64,000 nucleotides of DNA, taken from positions 124,001 through 188,000 of the forward strand of contig CAWBRT010000011.1 of assembly GCA_963791145.1 (NCBI GenBank). The letters are read 5' to 3'. This document shows positions 8,528 to 18,914 of the stretch, piece after piece. The notes below the pieces were generated by a model, which worked only from the letters and a program-made list of their open reading frames with translations, had not been told where the DNA came from and did not search any database. Position 1 is the first letter of the stretch, and the number at the start of each line of letters is the position of its first letter. The position numbers and the translations under genes are program-made. The DNA is from CAWBRT01 sp963791145 (GTDB lineage Bacteria > Acidobacteriota > Terriglobia > Terriglobales > Acidobacteriaceae).

Positions 8528-10366
8528 GTGGACAACAAGGCCATCGCCAGCATCCTGTACGAAACCGCCGACCTGATGGAGATCGCCGGCGAGGATTCCT
8601 TCCGCATACGTTCCTACCGCAACGCGGCCGAGTCGATCGAGGCCTTGCCCAACAGGTTGCGGAGCTCACGGACGAGCCCAAGAAGCTGCTCGAAATACCC
8701 GGCATCGGCAAGGGCATGGCGGCCAACCTGAAGGAGATCTTCGCGGAAGGCGAGCTGCGGCTGCACGCGCAGCTGATCGAGAAGTATCGCCCGTCGATGC
8801 TCGAGCTGCTCAAAATTCAAGGGCTCGGCCCGAAGACCGTCAACCTGATCTGGACCAACTTTCAGGTCTCCGACGTGGCCGGCGTGGAGCAGTTGGCGCG
8901 CGAGGGCAAACTGCGCACCCTGCCGCGCATGAGCGAGAAGAGCGAGCAGAAAATCCTGAAGGCCATTACGACCTACCGCAGCATCTCCGGCCGGTTTCTA
9001 TCTCGACGAGGCCGACCGCACGGCGGAGAAGCTGGCGGAGCACCTCGGGCAACTCGCCGGAGTGGAAAAGATTACTCCGGCGGGCTCGCTGCGCCGCGGA
9101 CGCGAGACGGTCGGCGACCTGGACCTGCTGATCACCGGCGCCTGCTGCGGCGACGCCGTACAGCGAACGGCGCTGATCGAGCGCATACTGCAGTTCCCCG
9201 GAATCGTCGACGTGCTGGCCCGGGGCGAGAACAAGGTCAGCTTCAAGCTGCGCAGCGGCATGCAGGTGGACGTGCGCATGCTTCCGCCGGACTCCTTTGG
9301 CGCGGCGCTGCAGTACTTCACCGGCTCCAAGGCGCACAACGTGGCGTTGCGCCAGCGCGCCCTGAAACAGGGTTGCACGCTGAACGAGTACGGGCTGTTT
9401 ACCCTTCCGCCTGGACAGGCGCGCGCGCCGGCGACTTCAGCGCCAGCCGCGGACCCGGACAACACAGATTCGAATGCCGAAGAAGACGCCGCGCCGGCGG
9501 CTCCGGCGGGAAGCAGGCGGGTGGCCAGCGTGAGCGAGGAGGAGATTTACGGCAAGCTGGGGCTGGATTGGATTCCGCCGGAGCTGCGCGAGAACTGCGG
9601 CGAGCTGGAGGCCGCCGCGCGGCATGCGCTGCCGCGGTTGGTCACCGTCGAAGACATTCGCGGCGAGTTGCACATGCATACGGTGGAGACGGACGGGCGC
9701 TGCACCATCGAGGAGATGGCGCTGGCGGCGCGCGAACGCGGCTACCAGTACATCGCCATCACCGAGCACTCCAAGAACCTGGCCTTCGCCAACGGGCTCG
9801 ATGAAAAGCGGACGGTGGAGCACATGCGGCGCCTTCACCGCGCCGGCGAGCAGATCGAGGGCATTGCCATCCTGGCCGGAATCGAGGTCGACATCCTGCC
9901 CGACGGCACGCTGGATCTGGCGGACTCGGCCCTGGAGCAGCTCGATTTCGTCATCGCCAGCGTGCATTCGGCCTTCAACCAGGAACCGGCGCAGATGACG
10001 GAGCGGCTGCTGAAGGCCATCGCCAATCGGCAGGTAAACCTGGTGGGGCATCCCACGGGACGCCTGCTGCTGCGGCGCGACGGTTATCGCTTCGACCTGG
10101 ACGCAGTGTTCAAGGCGGCGGCTTCCGCCAACGTCGCTATGGAATTGAATGCCTATCCCGACCGGCTCGACCTGTGCGACGCGCATCTGCGCATGGCGCG
10201 CGAGCGCGGCGTGAAGATCGTCATCAATACCGACGCCCACCACACTTCGCACTTCGAAAAGCTGAAGTACGGCGTTCTGCAGGCCCGGCGCGCCTGGCTT
10301 ACTCCGGCCGACGTACTGAATACCCTGCCGCTGGAGCAACTCAGGGCCGCCATACAGAGGGGCTAG
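8528..10366 (+). CDS. polX: DNA polymerase X / PHP-domain 3'-5' exonuclease (PolX), two apparent frameshifts
   Basis: Bacterial PolX fills short gaps in base excision repair. Joining three frames gives about 610 residues, slightly above the usual length. Order: an N-terminal 8-kDa-like helical domain; helix-hairpin-helix segments (EIPGIGKGMA, IQGLGPKTVN); the polymerase active site with GDLDLLI and VDVRML aspartates; a proline/alanine linker; and the PHP nuclease domain (ELHMHTVETDGR, AITEHSK, NTDAHHT). The frame slips at about 8648-8650 (CCC, one base short) and 8995-8997 (TTT, one base long), with conserved sequence continuing each time. The GTG at 8528 opens the conserved N-terminus (DNKAIASILYETADLM). 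Both slips look like assembly indels. Confidence 0.9.
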
Positions 10367-10487
10367 ATTTCTCGAAGACACGAAGCTCCCGCGATTCTCC
10401 AGATGCGGAGCACCTGAACCGTAGAGAGTGCATCACATCTATGAGCCCTGCCATTGGGCTTGTGGCCGCTGATAACAAGGAGGAGCG

Positions 10488-11051
10488 ATGGCCAGCCCGT
10501 TGAGCAATCCGAATCCGCAACCCGAAGATGCCGGCCACGTGCCGATGACGGAGGAGTTCGACAGCTTCAAACGCACGATGCCAGCCGCCGGGCCCATGAT
10601 CGTGGCCATGGCGCTGGTGGCGCTGGCAATCGCGGCGGGAGTGTACTTCCTGCGCTACGAGCCAGTGGCCTCGGGAAGCATCGGCCAGGCATTTGCCGTA
10701 AATCTGCCGGACCAGCGCACGGTGCTGGCCAGCGTGCAGCTCACCGTCAAGAACATCGGCAAGAAGCCGCTCTTCGTGAAGAGCGTAAAAGTAACGGTCC
10801 GCACCGCGAAAGGTGAATTCAGCGACGTTTTTGCACCTGTCTCCGATTTTGAAAGCTACTTCAAGGCCTATCCCGAGTTGCGCCAGCACTCGGGCCAGCC
10901 GCTGGCGAGCGACACGCGCATCGCTCCAGGCGAGCAGGCCTCGGGTACGGTGATCGTGAGTTTCCCGCTTGCGAAAGATGCTTTCGACGCGCGCCAGGGG
11001 ATGAGCGCGACCGTCTCGTTCTACGATCAGAGGCCGATTGTGATCAAGTAG
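10488..11051 (+). CDS. Membrane-anchored protein of unknown function
   Basis: A 187-residue protein. A short acidic cytoplasmic N-terminus (about 35 residues) precedes one transmembrane helix (MIVAMALVALAIAAGVYFL, near residue 37), and the rest is extracytoplasmic. The outer part resembles an immunoglobulin-like beta domain of the DUF2393 kind (VLASVQLTVKNIGKKPLFVKSV). AAGGAGG lies 6 nt before the ATG at 10488. It follows polX by 120 nt and converges on the YetF-like gene. No function can be assigned. Confidence 0.75.
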   Translation: MASPLSNPNPQPEDAGHVPMTEEFDSFKRTMPAAGPMIVAMALVALAIAAGVYFLRYEPVASGSIGQAFAVNLPDQRTVLASVQLTVKNIGKKPLFVKSVKVTVRTAKGEFSDVFAPVSDFESYFKAYPELRQHSGQPLASDTRIAPGEQASGTVIVSFPLAKDAFDARQGMSATVSFYDQRPIVIK

Positions 11052-11168
11052 GGATTAGGGAATAGGGATTAGGATTAGCCAGAAGCAACCGGCTCATCAC
11101 GATTTCAGATGTCATCCTAGCAGGCCAACTGTCTTCGCTAACCCCCATTCCCTAATCCCTATTCCCTG
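11051..11168. repeat. Inverted arrays of heptanucleotide repeats between convergent genes
   Basis: TAGGGAT-TAGGGAA-TAGGGAT-TAGGATT at 11051-11078 are four 7-nt units. The complementary array CATTCCC-TAATCCC-TATTCCC lies at about 11145-11165. Paired, they could form a long hairpin between two convergent genes and act as a bidirectional terminator or mRNA end. Confidence 0.75.
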
Positions 11169-11175
11169 GCCCTGC

Positions 11176-11694
11176 CTACTGCTGCTTCTTCAAGAATCTC
11201 AGGCGCTTGGGATGGAGCTCGCCGTCGCGCACGTCGTCATACTTCAGCAGGCTGATGCTGCCGTCGACTTCGAGCACTCCGAGTGCGACATCCTCCAGGC
11301 AGCTGATGCCGTGCTCGCGCAGGGCGCGAAAGACCTCATCGGAGGTGACCCGCTCGCGCGCCATGTGCGAAGGAATGAGTTGGCCGTTGTGGATGAGCAG
11401 GCTGGGCGAGCCTTGAATCCAGCGGCGGAAGCGACGGTTCATGCCGCTCAGTTCGGCGGCCCCATAGTTCAAGATGAGCAGCGTGCAGGCCGCGACGGCA
11501 CCGCCGGCCAAAGAGGTGTCGGGGCCGGTCATGGCATTCTGCACGGCATTGCTGAGCAAAAGGAGCAGCACCAGATCGAACGGGGTCATTTGCCCGACCT
11601 CGCGCTTTCCGGTGATCCGCACACCTATAAGCACCAGAAAGTAAACTACGGCAGTACGCAAGCAGACATTGAGCAGAACACCCCAGCCAGGCAT
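11176..11694 (-). CDS. YetF/DUF421-family membrane protein
   Basis: 172 residues. The N-terminal half has about three transmembrane helices (LRTAVVYFLVLIGVRI and FDLVLLLLLSNAVQNAM among them). The C-terminal cytoplasmic DUF421 domain follows (PSLLIHNGQLI, RVTSDEVFRALREHGI, VALGVLEVDGSISLL). I chose the ATG at 11694 because GGAGG lies 5 nt upstream; a TTG four codons earlier is less likely. The family is widespread. In Bacillus, relatives affect spore germination or envelope properties, but the biochemical role is unknown. It stands alone and converges on the preceding gene. Confidence 0.88.
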   Translation of the reverse strand: MPGWGVLLNVCLRTAVVYFLVLIGVRITGKREVGQMTPFDLVLLLLLSNAVQNAMTGPDTSLAGGAVAACTLLILNYGAAELSGMNRRFRRWIQGSPSLLIHNGQLIPSHMARERVTSDEVFRALREHGISCLEDVALGVLEVDGSISLLKYDDVRDGELHPKRLRFLKKQQ

Positions 11695-12181
11695 GGTTGC
11701 CTCCAATTGGAATGGCAGGAAAACAGAATACCTGAGCGGTGCAAGCGTCCGCCCGCCGTCCCGTCACAAGAAACACAGGGCCCGCCGCCGGGGACGGCGG
11801 CGCTACTGTGGTGTTCGTACAATAGCCGGGTACCCCCCCGGTATTTTCTTGCAAATCCTTTCAAGTCTGTGATTTAGCTATTGCAATTGTGCGCAAATTC
11901 TTCATGCCGTGAGACTTAGAGGTAAATTCTTGAAATCACAATACCTTGGAGGCAGGTCTTCACTTCGTCACAGATCGGGTTTTATCCCACAGTGGAGTTG
12001 ATGCACCTATTTCTAGAATGACAGATTTCGCGAGGAAATGTGACATGCAATTTACCGTTTGCAATCAACGACATGAGCTCGCGGAGGGCTCGCCGGAGGC
12101 TTTGGCTAGCGTGGAGTCATAGCAGATTGCAAAGAAGAGGCTGGCTCATCGAGGGTATCGCGCCGGCGGCGCAGTGTTCTC
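11695..12181. other. Intergenic region without recognised gene
   Basis: I see no frame with coding character and no RNA gene here. The stretch is A/T-richer than its neighbours. Near 11830-11840 there is a C run followed by GGTATTTTC. It ends at the GTTAGCCCC boundary of the BIME-like repeat. Confidence 0.5.
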
Positions 12182-12396
12182 GTTAGCCCCGCATTTCAGT
12201 GCGGGGAGGTGGTGTTATAGAATTCGAGTCCCGTAAGGGACGGTGCAATGGCACATACATATACGAGCAATTTGATCCATTGCGTTTTCAGCACCAAGGA
12301 ACGGAGCCCGCTCATTCCCGCCTTTCGGATAGCGTCGTCCCTACGGGACTCGGCCTAATAACATTCTGTTTCCCCACCCTAAAGGGTGGGGCTAAC
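12182..12396. repeat. REP/BIME-like composite repeat enclosing a transposase remnant
   Basis: The unit is symmetrical. It begins GTTAGCCCC and ends GGGGCTAAC. Each edge is a hairpin: CCCCGCA-TTTCAG-TGCGGGG (about 12187-12206) and CCCCACCCT-AA-AGGGTGGGG (12372-12391). Inside these, CGAGTCCCGTAAGGGACG (12225-12242) is inverted at about 12334-12352 as CGTCCCTACGGGACTCG. The centre is the truncated RAYT frame at 12248. This is the architecture of a REP-associated transposase with its own REP sequences. Confidence 0.8.
12248..12358 (+). pseudogene. Truncated REP-associated tyrosine transposase (IS200-like, RAYT)
   Basis: The 36-codon frame begins MAHTYTSNLIHCVFSTKERS, which is the characteristic N-terminus of RAYT/Y1 transposases. 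It then runs into REP sequence and stops at 12358. The HUH motif and the catalytic tyrosine are absent. The full protein would be about 150 residues or more, so most has been deleted. The REP hairpins on both sides show it was once a self-contained unit. Confidence 0.75.
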
Positions 12397-12581
12397 AAAA
12401 ACATTGCGCCTACGGCGCGACGGATAGTGCGCTCCGGACTGGCGCCTTTCCATGATGATTAGTGAAAAGCCCTGTTTACGACAATTGCTCTGGATATTTT
12501 TGTCGCCCAGACGTAAATTGCTGCCGTGCCAGGAAGCCGGAGATGGATGATACCGAAATCGAAAAGCGGGAGGTTGAACGG

Positions 12582-13208
12582 ATGAAGATATTTCATTTTC
12601 AATCTTGCGAAGCCCGCTGTGAAGAGCGGTGGCCGGTCGCAACACGCGTTTGGGTGTTCGATGGAAGCGCCAGGAGCCGTTGTGTGATCCTCGTCTTGCT
12701 CGGCATCACTCTCGGGTTGACGTCACGACTCGCGCTCGGACAAACAACCTGGGAGTTTGACAAATGCCTGAACGATTGTGTTCGCCTGTGCAATATGCAA
12801 CCCGAGAGACTCCGCTGGGGATGCCAGGAGAATTGCGGGGGCCAGTGCGCAAATAAGAATCAGCACACGAACCGGTCGAACAAGCCGAATCCCCCCGCGC
12901 CGCCTCGCGCGGTATCCTGGGGCGCTATCGCCTACAGCGCCTCGGACATGAAAGCTGGATGGTCGCAGGGCAGGAGCGATCGGGGCAGCGCGGAGAAAGA
13001 GGCCATGAACATCTGTTCCCAGCGCGGCAAGGCTTGCGCTTTGCGGATCGCCTTTAACAAACAGTGCGGGGCGCTGGCGGCGGATCGGAGCTTCGTCGGC
13101 TGTGCGACTTCCACGGAAGCGCGAGAGGCCCAGCAAAAAGCCGTCGCGGAGTGCACGAAGAACGGTGGCACGGGGTGCGCGCTCCACGTTTTGTTTTGCT
13201 CCTTCTGA
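12582..13208 (+). CDS. Secreted DUF4189-domain protein
   Basis: 208 residues from the ATG at 12582, which has GGGAGG 8 nt upstream; ATG codons at 12462 and 12543 are possible but lack a site. A hydrophobic segment (VILVLLGITLGLTSRLALG) near residue 30 acts as a signal peptide. A Cys-rich region follows (CLNDCVRLC, CQENCGGQC). The C-terminal 100 residues fit DUF4189: WGAIAYSASDMKAGWSQG, paired cysteines, then EAQQKAVAECTKNGGTGCAL. The function of the domain is unknown; it occurs in secreted proteins. It lies alone next to the BIME-like unit. Confidence 0.75.
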   Translation: MKIFHFQSCEARCEERWPVATRVWVFDGSARSRCVILVLLGITLGLTSRLALGQTTWEFDKCLNDCVRLCNMQPERLRWGCQENCGGQCANKNQHTNRSNKPNPPAPPRAVSWGAIAYSASDMKAGWSQGRSDRGSAEKEAMNICSQRGKACALRIAFNKQCGALAADRSFVGCATSTEAREAQQKAVAECTKNGGTGCALHVLFCSF

Positions 13209-13334
13209 TGGTCGTTATGGATATGGAGCAAAGCGATAGTTACTGTTGTGAAATCGCCATTGCGTACATTACGACGGTTGCACTCACGTCGTTGCATAAC
13301 AGAAATCTACGCGGCACGACGGAACACTCCTATC

Positions 13335-13355
13335 AACTGAGAACCGAGAACTGGG
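13335..13355. repeat. Short heptanucleotide array
   Basis: AACTGAG-AACCGAG-AACTGGG, three 7-nt units in the gap before mbfA. The same unit family recurs at 52423-52450 and, as its complement, at 31443 and 40162. Confidence 0.6.
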
Positions 13356-13358
13356 ATC

Positions 13359-14315
13359 CTACGAGCTGCCGATCAGGATGCCGGTCAGGAAGACCAAGGC
13401 TCCGCCGAGAGCTACCTGGAGGGTTGCCGCAACCAGCGGAGTATCCATGTACTTGTTGCGAATCCAGGAGATGGCGGCCAACTCGAAGATCACCACAATT
13501 ACGGCCACGGTGGTTGCCAGGCCGAACGTCGGGATGAGGTAAGGCAAAGTGTGGCCGATGCCGCCGAAGGTGGTCATCAGGCCGCAGACCAGGCCGCGCA
13601 GCCAGGGATGGCCGCGACCGGTAAGGCTGCCGTCGTCGGAGAGCGCCTCGGCGAAACCCATGCTGATGCCCGCGCCGATGGAGGCTGCGAGACCTACCAG
13701 AAAGGCGTCCCAGCTATTGCGGGTGGCGAAGGCGGCGGCGAAGACCGGGGCCAGGGTGGAAACGGAGCCATCCATCAACCCGGCGAGCCCGGGCTGTACG
13801 ATCTGCAGTACGAAGAGCCGGCGGTTGACTTCGTCCTCTTCGCGGCGCACGTCGGGCTGAAGCATCGTCCGGTTGAGTTCGTCGGCGCGCAGGGCGTGCG
13901 AGCGCTCCTCTTCGGCCAGATCGCCCAGCAGTTGGCGCAGGCTGGCATCCTGGGTATTGGCGGCCACCTTCTCGTAGAAATTCCGGATTTCCATTTCCAT
14001 GGCGGCGGCCTGCTTGCGCACCACATCGAGGCCGAGCGGCTTATAGAGCCAGACCGGGCGGCGCTTCACGAATCCGCGAACGTCCTCGCGGCGAATCAGC
14101 GGAATATGCTCGCCGAACTTCTGCTTATAGAGCTCGAAGAGCCGGTGACGGTGCAGGTTCTCTTCCTGGCGCATGCCCTCGAAAACCTTGGCGGAGGCGG
14201 GGAAGGTCTCGCGCAGCAACTCGGCGAAGTCGGCGTAGATGCGCGCGTCTTCTTCTTCCAGTTGGATGGCAAGGGCAAGAACTTCCCGCTCCGACAAGCT
14301 GTCAAAGTTCCTCAT
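13359..14315 (-). CDS. mbfA: Membrane-bound ferritin MbfA, putative iron exporter
   Basis: 318 residues, close to the usual MbfA length. Residues 1-165 form a ferritin-like erythrin domain with paired Glu/ExxH motifs (AIQLEEEDARIY, GMRQEENLHRHR, EMEIRNFYEK, LAEEERSHALRA). Residues 175-318 form a VIT1/CCC1-type membrane domain with four to five helices (GLAGLMDGSVSTLAPVFAAA, then GLAASIGAGISMGFAEALSD). In Bradyrhizobium and Agrobacterium MbfA exports iron and protects against iron and peroxide stress. No iron-responsive operator is evident. GGGAACTG precedes the ATG. A second ferritin-like protein is encoded at 56517. Confidence 0.93.
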   Translation of the reverse strand: MRNFDSLSEREVLALAIQLEEEDARIYADFAELLRETFPASAKVFEGMRQEENLHRHRLFELYKQKFGEHIPLIRREDVRGFVKRRPVWLYKPLGLDVVRKQAAAMEMEIRNFYEKVAANTQDASLRQLLGDLAEEERSHALRADELNRTMLQPDVRREEDEVNRRLFVLQIVQPGLAGLMDGSVSTLAPVFAAAFATRNSWDAFLVGLAASIGAGISMGFAEALSDDGSLTGRGHPWLRGLVCGLMTTFGGIGHTLPYLIPTFGLATTVAVIVVIFELAAISWIRNKYMDTPLVAATLQVALGGALVFLTGILIGSS

Positions 14316-14977
14316 CAGTTCCCTTTCGTTTTATCGCAGAGAACAGCGGCGACGCGGCCGGAAGCCAGGCTCCCATCTCCGCGTGCAACACCGGCGTGCC
14401 AGGGACCCCGGACTGAATGGCCAGCACCTTACAGTATAGAGCCTGCTGCAGGACTCGAACCAGAGCCGGACGGCCCGTGGACGGCGTTCTCGGGGATCAG
14501 CCACAGGGTGATGTGGATTGGCAAACAGATGGGGAAGACGCAACTTCAGCAAGAAGAATAACCCCGTCCCCGGCAACGATACGATGGCTTTTGCCGGTGG
14601 ACGGGGAACAACCTTCGATGTGCGTGGCCGGACCGGAACCTCTACAGGCGGTTACCTGCACTCCGATCAATGGGAACTACGCGAGTCAGCAACCGCAAAG
14701 TCCGCACCGCTCGATTCTGGTCCGGCCCTTCCATAGTACTGTCGGAGGGGACAACATGCGCTCGCGCCTCACCCATCGGCAGGTTCGGATAGGCTCCTTC
14801 TGCACAAACGGGGTACGCGGGCTTACCGTGAACCGTAGAATCGAGAGCAGGACCCGTGCTTGCCATTGTGATGCTCCTTGCACAATGTACATCGGCAGAG
14901 AGCTCCAGGTTCTTAAGCAACACAAAGATTACGAAGGTAACAACCGCGGAGCCAGCAGCGCTCTATCCTGCTGGCCG
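14316..14977. other. Intergenic region without recognised gene
   Basis: About 660 bp between mbfA and the M13 peptidase. Open frames on both strands look like chance frames with no family similarity or coding bias. A T-arm-like GGTTCGAG near 14450 on the minus strand does not extend into a tRNA fold. I see nothing I can support. Confidence 0.5.
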
Positions 14978-17098
14978 CTACCAGATCTTGCAGGACTGCT
15001 CCTTCGCCATCGGCTGTCCCGGCTTGCAGGCGAAGGCTCGCTGGAACTCCGGCATGTTGACCACCACGCCGTTGATGCGGTACTTCCCCGGCGAGTGCGG
15101 ATTGGTGATGGCGCTCAGGCGAAGGTTTTCCGGGCGCTCGTTCTCGCAGGCCCATTGAGCAAAGCCGATGAAGAAGCGCTGATCCGGGGTGAAACCGGCG
15201 ATGGGTTCGAGCTTCTGGCCGCGGGTGGCGTTCTTCCAGGCGATGTAGGCGAGAACGGTTCCGCCCAGATCAGCCACGTCCTCGCCTTCGGTGAGCTTGC
15301 TGTTGATGTGGATGTCGTCGACGATGATGTACTTGCGCGTACTGGTCGACGACGCACTGCGCCCGCTTTTCGAACTGCTCGGCGTCCTGGTTGGTCCACC
15401 AGTTGCGCAGGTTGCCCTTGGCGTCGAACTGGCGGCCCTCGTCATCGAAGCCGTGGGTCAGCTCATGGCCGATGGTGGTCGCCGGTGTTGCCGTAATTGG
15501 GCGCGTCATCCATCTTGGGATCGAAGAGCGGCGGCTGCAGCACGCCGGCGGGGAAGTTGATGTCGTTCATCTGCGGATCGTAGTAGGCGTTGACGGTGCT
15601 GGGCGGCATCATCCACTCGCCGCGGTCGACCGGCTTGCCGATCTTGTTCAGTTGCCGGCGGGACTCGAATTCGGTCGCCCGCTGGAAGTTGCCGAAGAAA
15701 TCGCCAGCGGCGATTCTCGACCGAGCTGTAGTCGCGCCAGCGGTCGGGATAGCCGATCTTGTTCACCACCGTGTGCAGCTTGGCCAGCGCCTGCTGCTTG
15801 GTCTCCGGCCCCATCCAGTCGAGCGCCTTGATCTCGGATTCCATGGCCGCTTCGATCTCCCGGGTCATCTTCAGCGTGCGCTCCTTCAATTCCGGGCTGA
15901 AGGTCTTAGCGACATACACCTGCCCGACGGCTTCGCCCAACTGATAGTTGACCAGCCCGACGCAACGCTTCCAGCGAGGCCGTAGCTGCTCCGCTCCCTG
16001 CAGGTATTTGCGGTAGAAGTCGAAGTCGGCGTTCACAAACGCGGAGGAGAGATACGGCGCGTTCTGGCGGACAACGTGCCAGCGGAGGTACGTCTTCCAG
16101 TTGTCCAGCGGTTCGCTTTTGAGCAGGGCCTCAAGCTGCTTGAAGAACTCGGGCTCGGTGACGTTGAACTCCTGCACCTGGCCCAAGCCCGAGGCGTCGA
16201 GATAGGCGTTCCAATCGAACGACGGCGTGAGCGCCTGTAGTTCGGCGCGGTTCATCTTGTGAAATGTCTTGTAGGGATCGCGCAGCTCGACGCGCGTGAG
16301 CGAGGCCTTGGCCATGGCGGTTTCGATGCGCATCACCGTCTGTGCCTCGCGCGCGGCGCGTGCCGGCGAGTCGCCCAAGAGTTGGAACATCCGGCTGACG
16401 TACTCTACATAGCGCTTGCGCGTCTCCTGCATGCGCGCATCAGCCTTGAGGTAATAATCGCGGTCGGGAAGGCCGAGCCCGCCGGAGGTGGCAAAGGCGA
16501 TGACGCGCGTCGAGTCGGCATAGTCCTGGTTGGAGCCGAAGCCGAACATCATGCTGCTGTAGCCGTAGCTGACCAGGTGCTGCTTTGCCAGCCAGGGAGC
16601 CAGAGCCTTGAGATTCCTGATGGCGGCAAGGTCGCGGAAGGCAGGCTGCAGCGGCCCCGCGCCTGCTTTTTCCACGGCGGATTCATCCATGCAGGAGGAG
16701 AAAAAATCGCCGACCTTCTGCTGCACCGGGTCGCGTTTGGGAGAAGGTTTACCGGCATCCAGCATCAAGCCCCAGAGGAAGCGCTGGTTCTGGTCGGTCA
16801 GCTTGCCGTAAACGCTCCAGGAGGCCTGGTCCGGCGGAATGGGGTTGCTCTTGATCCATCCACCACAGGAATAGGCATAGAAATCCACGCAGGGGTCGAC
16901 TGATGTATCCATGGAAGCCGGGTCGAGACCGGGCGTGTACGGCAACGCCCGCAGCGGAGTTTCCCTGGCGGCGCTCGCGACCGAGGACGACGCGGCAGCC
17001 GGGGGCTGTGCGGCCGGCGCCGGAGCAGAGGTCTGCGCCAGAAGAAACGAGGAGGATAAAACTGCGGCGGAGGCAAACTGCTTGAGAGCGTATTGCAT
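14978..17098 (-). CDS. M13-family (neprilysin-like) zinc metallopeptidase, three apparent frameshifts
   Basis: Exported endopeptidase of about 700 residues when its frames are joined. The signal peptide (QYALKQFASAAVLSSSFLLA) is followed by a proline/alanine linker and the M13 N-domain beginning LDPASMDTSVDPCVDFYAYS. The catalytic part has NAYY, TTIGHELTHGFDDEG with the zinc HExxH, and GEDVADLGG with the third ligand. The C-terminus SCKIW is close to the usual CxxW ending. The frame slips near 15699-15712, 15478-15484 and 15334-15340, and conserved sequence resumes each time. Three slips in one conserved gene suggest assembly indels more than decay. It stands alone. Confidence 0.88.
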
Positions 17099-17285
17099 AC
17101 AGGAACTTTGATGCGCTCCGGTAAAGAGATTTCTTGCGCTAAGTTCGCCGAGATTCGCGTGTGATGTTCTTGGAACGTAGGGAGAGACGTCAATCCTCGC
17201 TCTCCAATATCCGAGGGCAGATTAACGGTTCGAGCTAGCGGCGGTCAAACGCGGTCTGCTTGCCTTGCGCCAAAATCGAGAGCTT

Positions 17286-18706
17286 CTACGAAGGTGCCGC
17301 CGGCCGCGCCGCCGCCAAAGGCGGAAGGCGGCGGTGCCATTCGGTGAGCCGCTCGAACTGGTGCGCGACCGCGAGCACCTTATCTTCGCCGCCAAGTCGG
17401 CGCTGATCTGCATGCCGACCGGCAGGCCGGCGACGGTGAAGCCGCACGGCACGGTGATCGCCGGAAGTCCCAGCACGTTGAAGGGACGGGTATTGCGCAA
17501 CAGGACCAGCTCGCGCTTGCGCAGCTCCGATCCGGCTGCCTCCATCTCGGCGATGGTCGGCGGGGGCACGGGAATGGTTGGGGTGATCAGCACGTCGATC
17601 TCGCGGAACAGCTCGCCCGCCCGGCGGCGCAGGGCTTCAAGCTCGGCAAGCTTGGCCTGATAGACGGCCTCGCTTATGTCCTTACCGGCCAGAATCCGCT
17701 GCAAGGTCTGAGGATGATACTGATCGCTCTGCGTGGCCAGGAACTGACGATGATACTGGTAGGCCTCGTAGAGGTGCACCGTGCGGTCTTCGTCGATGGG
17801 TACTTTGACATCGCGCACCGCCGAGGTGCGGGGAGCGGTGATGCGCGCGATGCCAATGCGCAGCTCCGACTCGATCTTTGGGTCCGCGCCCTCGCAGAAG
17901 TAGGTGGTTGCGATTCCGACCCGCAGATCGGTGGTGGTACGGCGCACGGCGGCACGGTAGCTGACGGCGGGAAACTCGCGGCTGCCGGGATCGGCGGGAT
18001 CGTATCCGGCAATGGCATCGAGGACGATGGCGGCGTCTTCCACGGTTCGCGTCATGGGCCCGGCATGATCGAACGAGAGCGAAAGCGGAATGATGCCGCG
18101 CCGGCTGACCAGCCCGAAGCTTGGCTTCAGGCCGACAATGCCGCAACAGGCCGCGGGCAAGCGAATGGAGCCCGCCGTGTCGGTTCCGAGCGCCGCAAAG
18201 CACATGCCGGCAGCCACCGCCGCCGCCGAACCCGAGGATGATCCGCCGGTGATGCGCTCCGTATTCCACGGATTGCGCACCACGCCGAAGTGGCTGATGA
18301 TTCCGCTGCCGCCATAGGCGAATTCGTGCAGGTTGAGCTTGCCGAGGAAGACCGCGCCCGCCGCCCTGAGCCGTCGCGTCACCTCCGCATCCTCTTGGGC
18401 AACGTTGGCGCGGAAAACGGCGCTGCCGGCGGTGGTGAGCACATTCCGCTGATCGATGAGGTCTTTCATCGCCACGGGAATGCCGTGCAGCGGGCCGCGC
18501 CAGCGGCCGCCGCGAATCTCGCGCTCGGCTTCGGCCGCCTCGGCCAAAGCACTGTCGGCGGTAACGGTTATGAAGGCGTTGAGGACGGGGTTGTGTTGCT
18601 CGATCTTACGCAGGCAAGCGCGCGTCAGCTCGACGGGAGAAATCTTCGCTTGCTTCACCAACTCCGCGGCTTCGGCCAGACTTAGACGGGTGATCTCCGG
18701 TTCCAT
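17286..18706 (-). CDS. Amidase-signature family amidohydrolase, apparent C-terminal frameshift
   Basis: Hydrolyses a C-N amide bond through the Ser-cisSer-Lys triad. The lysine is in GIPVAMKDLID, the GGSSSGSAAAVAAG loop holds the cis-serine, and the nucleophile is in GTDTAGSIRLPA. About 470 residues, similar to GatA. No gatB or gatC is adjacent, so a stand-alone amidase is as likely as the Glu-tRNA amidotransferase subunit. Near 17387-17394 (CGCCGCC) the frame slips; the alternative frame gives GEDKVLAVAHQFERLTEWH, the normal family C-terminus, and stops at 17286. Without the correction the frame runs to 17222 as low-complexity sequence. Confidence 0.87.
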
Positions 18707-18867
18707 ATCAGGCGTACCCCGCTTCGATTGTCTCTTCCGGCACGTCAGTGTAATTGATTACGGAGGCGGAATACCGTTTTTTCTCTCGCGCCAGTTCCAA
18801 AACGGACTCAGGGCTATCCCGCGCCTGGAAAGCCAACATGAGACGTGCTTGCCAGCCGCAGTTTCCA

Positions 18868-18902
18868 CCCAGCAAGCGCAAAGTCGGCGCTTGCCGGGGC
18901 CC
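18868..18902. repeat. REP-like hairpin, copy 1
   Basis: CCCAGCAAGCGCAAAGTCGG then CGCTTGCCGGGGCCC: stem GCAAGCGC/GCGCTTGC. The same TTCCACCC(C)AGCAA lead-in is found at 33152. Related copies are at 42847 and 56183. Confidence 0.65.
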
Positions 18903-18914
18903 TCGATTGCTAGA

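Noticed and set aside
14440..14470. Second tRNA on the minus strand near GGTTCGAG
   Set aside because: The T-stem does not pair and no acceptor or anticodon arm can be folded.
17222..17286. Amidase ending at 17222 with a low-complexity tail
   Set aside because: That reading loses the conserved C-terminus, which reappears in the adjacent frame and stops at 17286.
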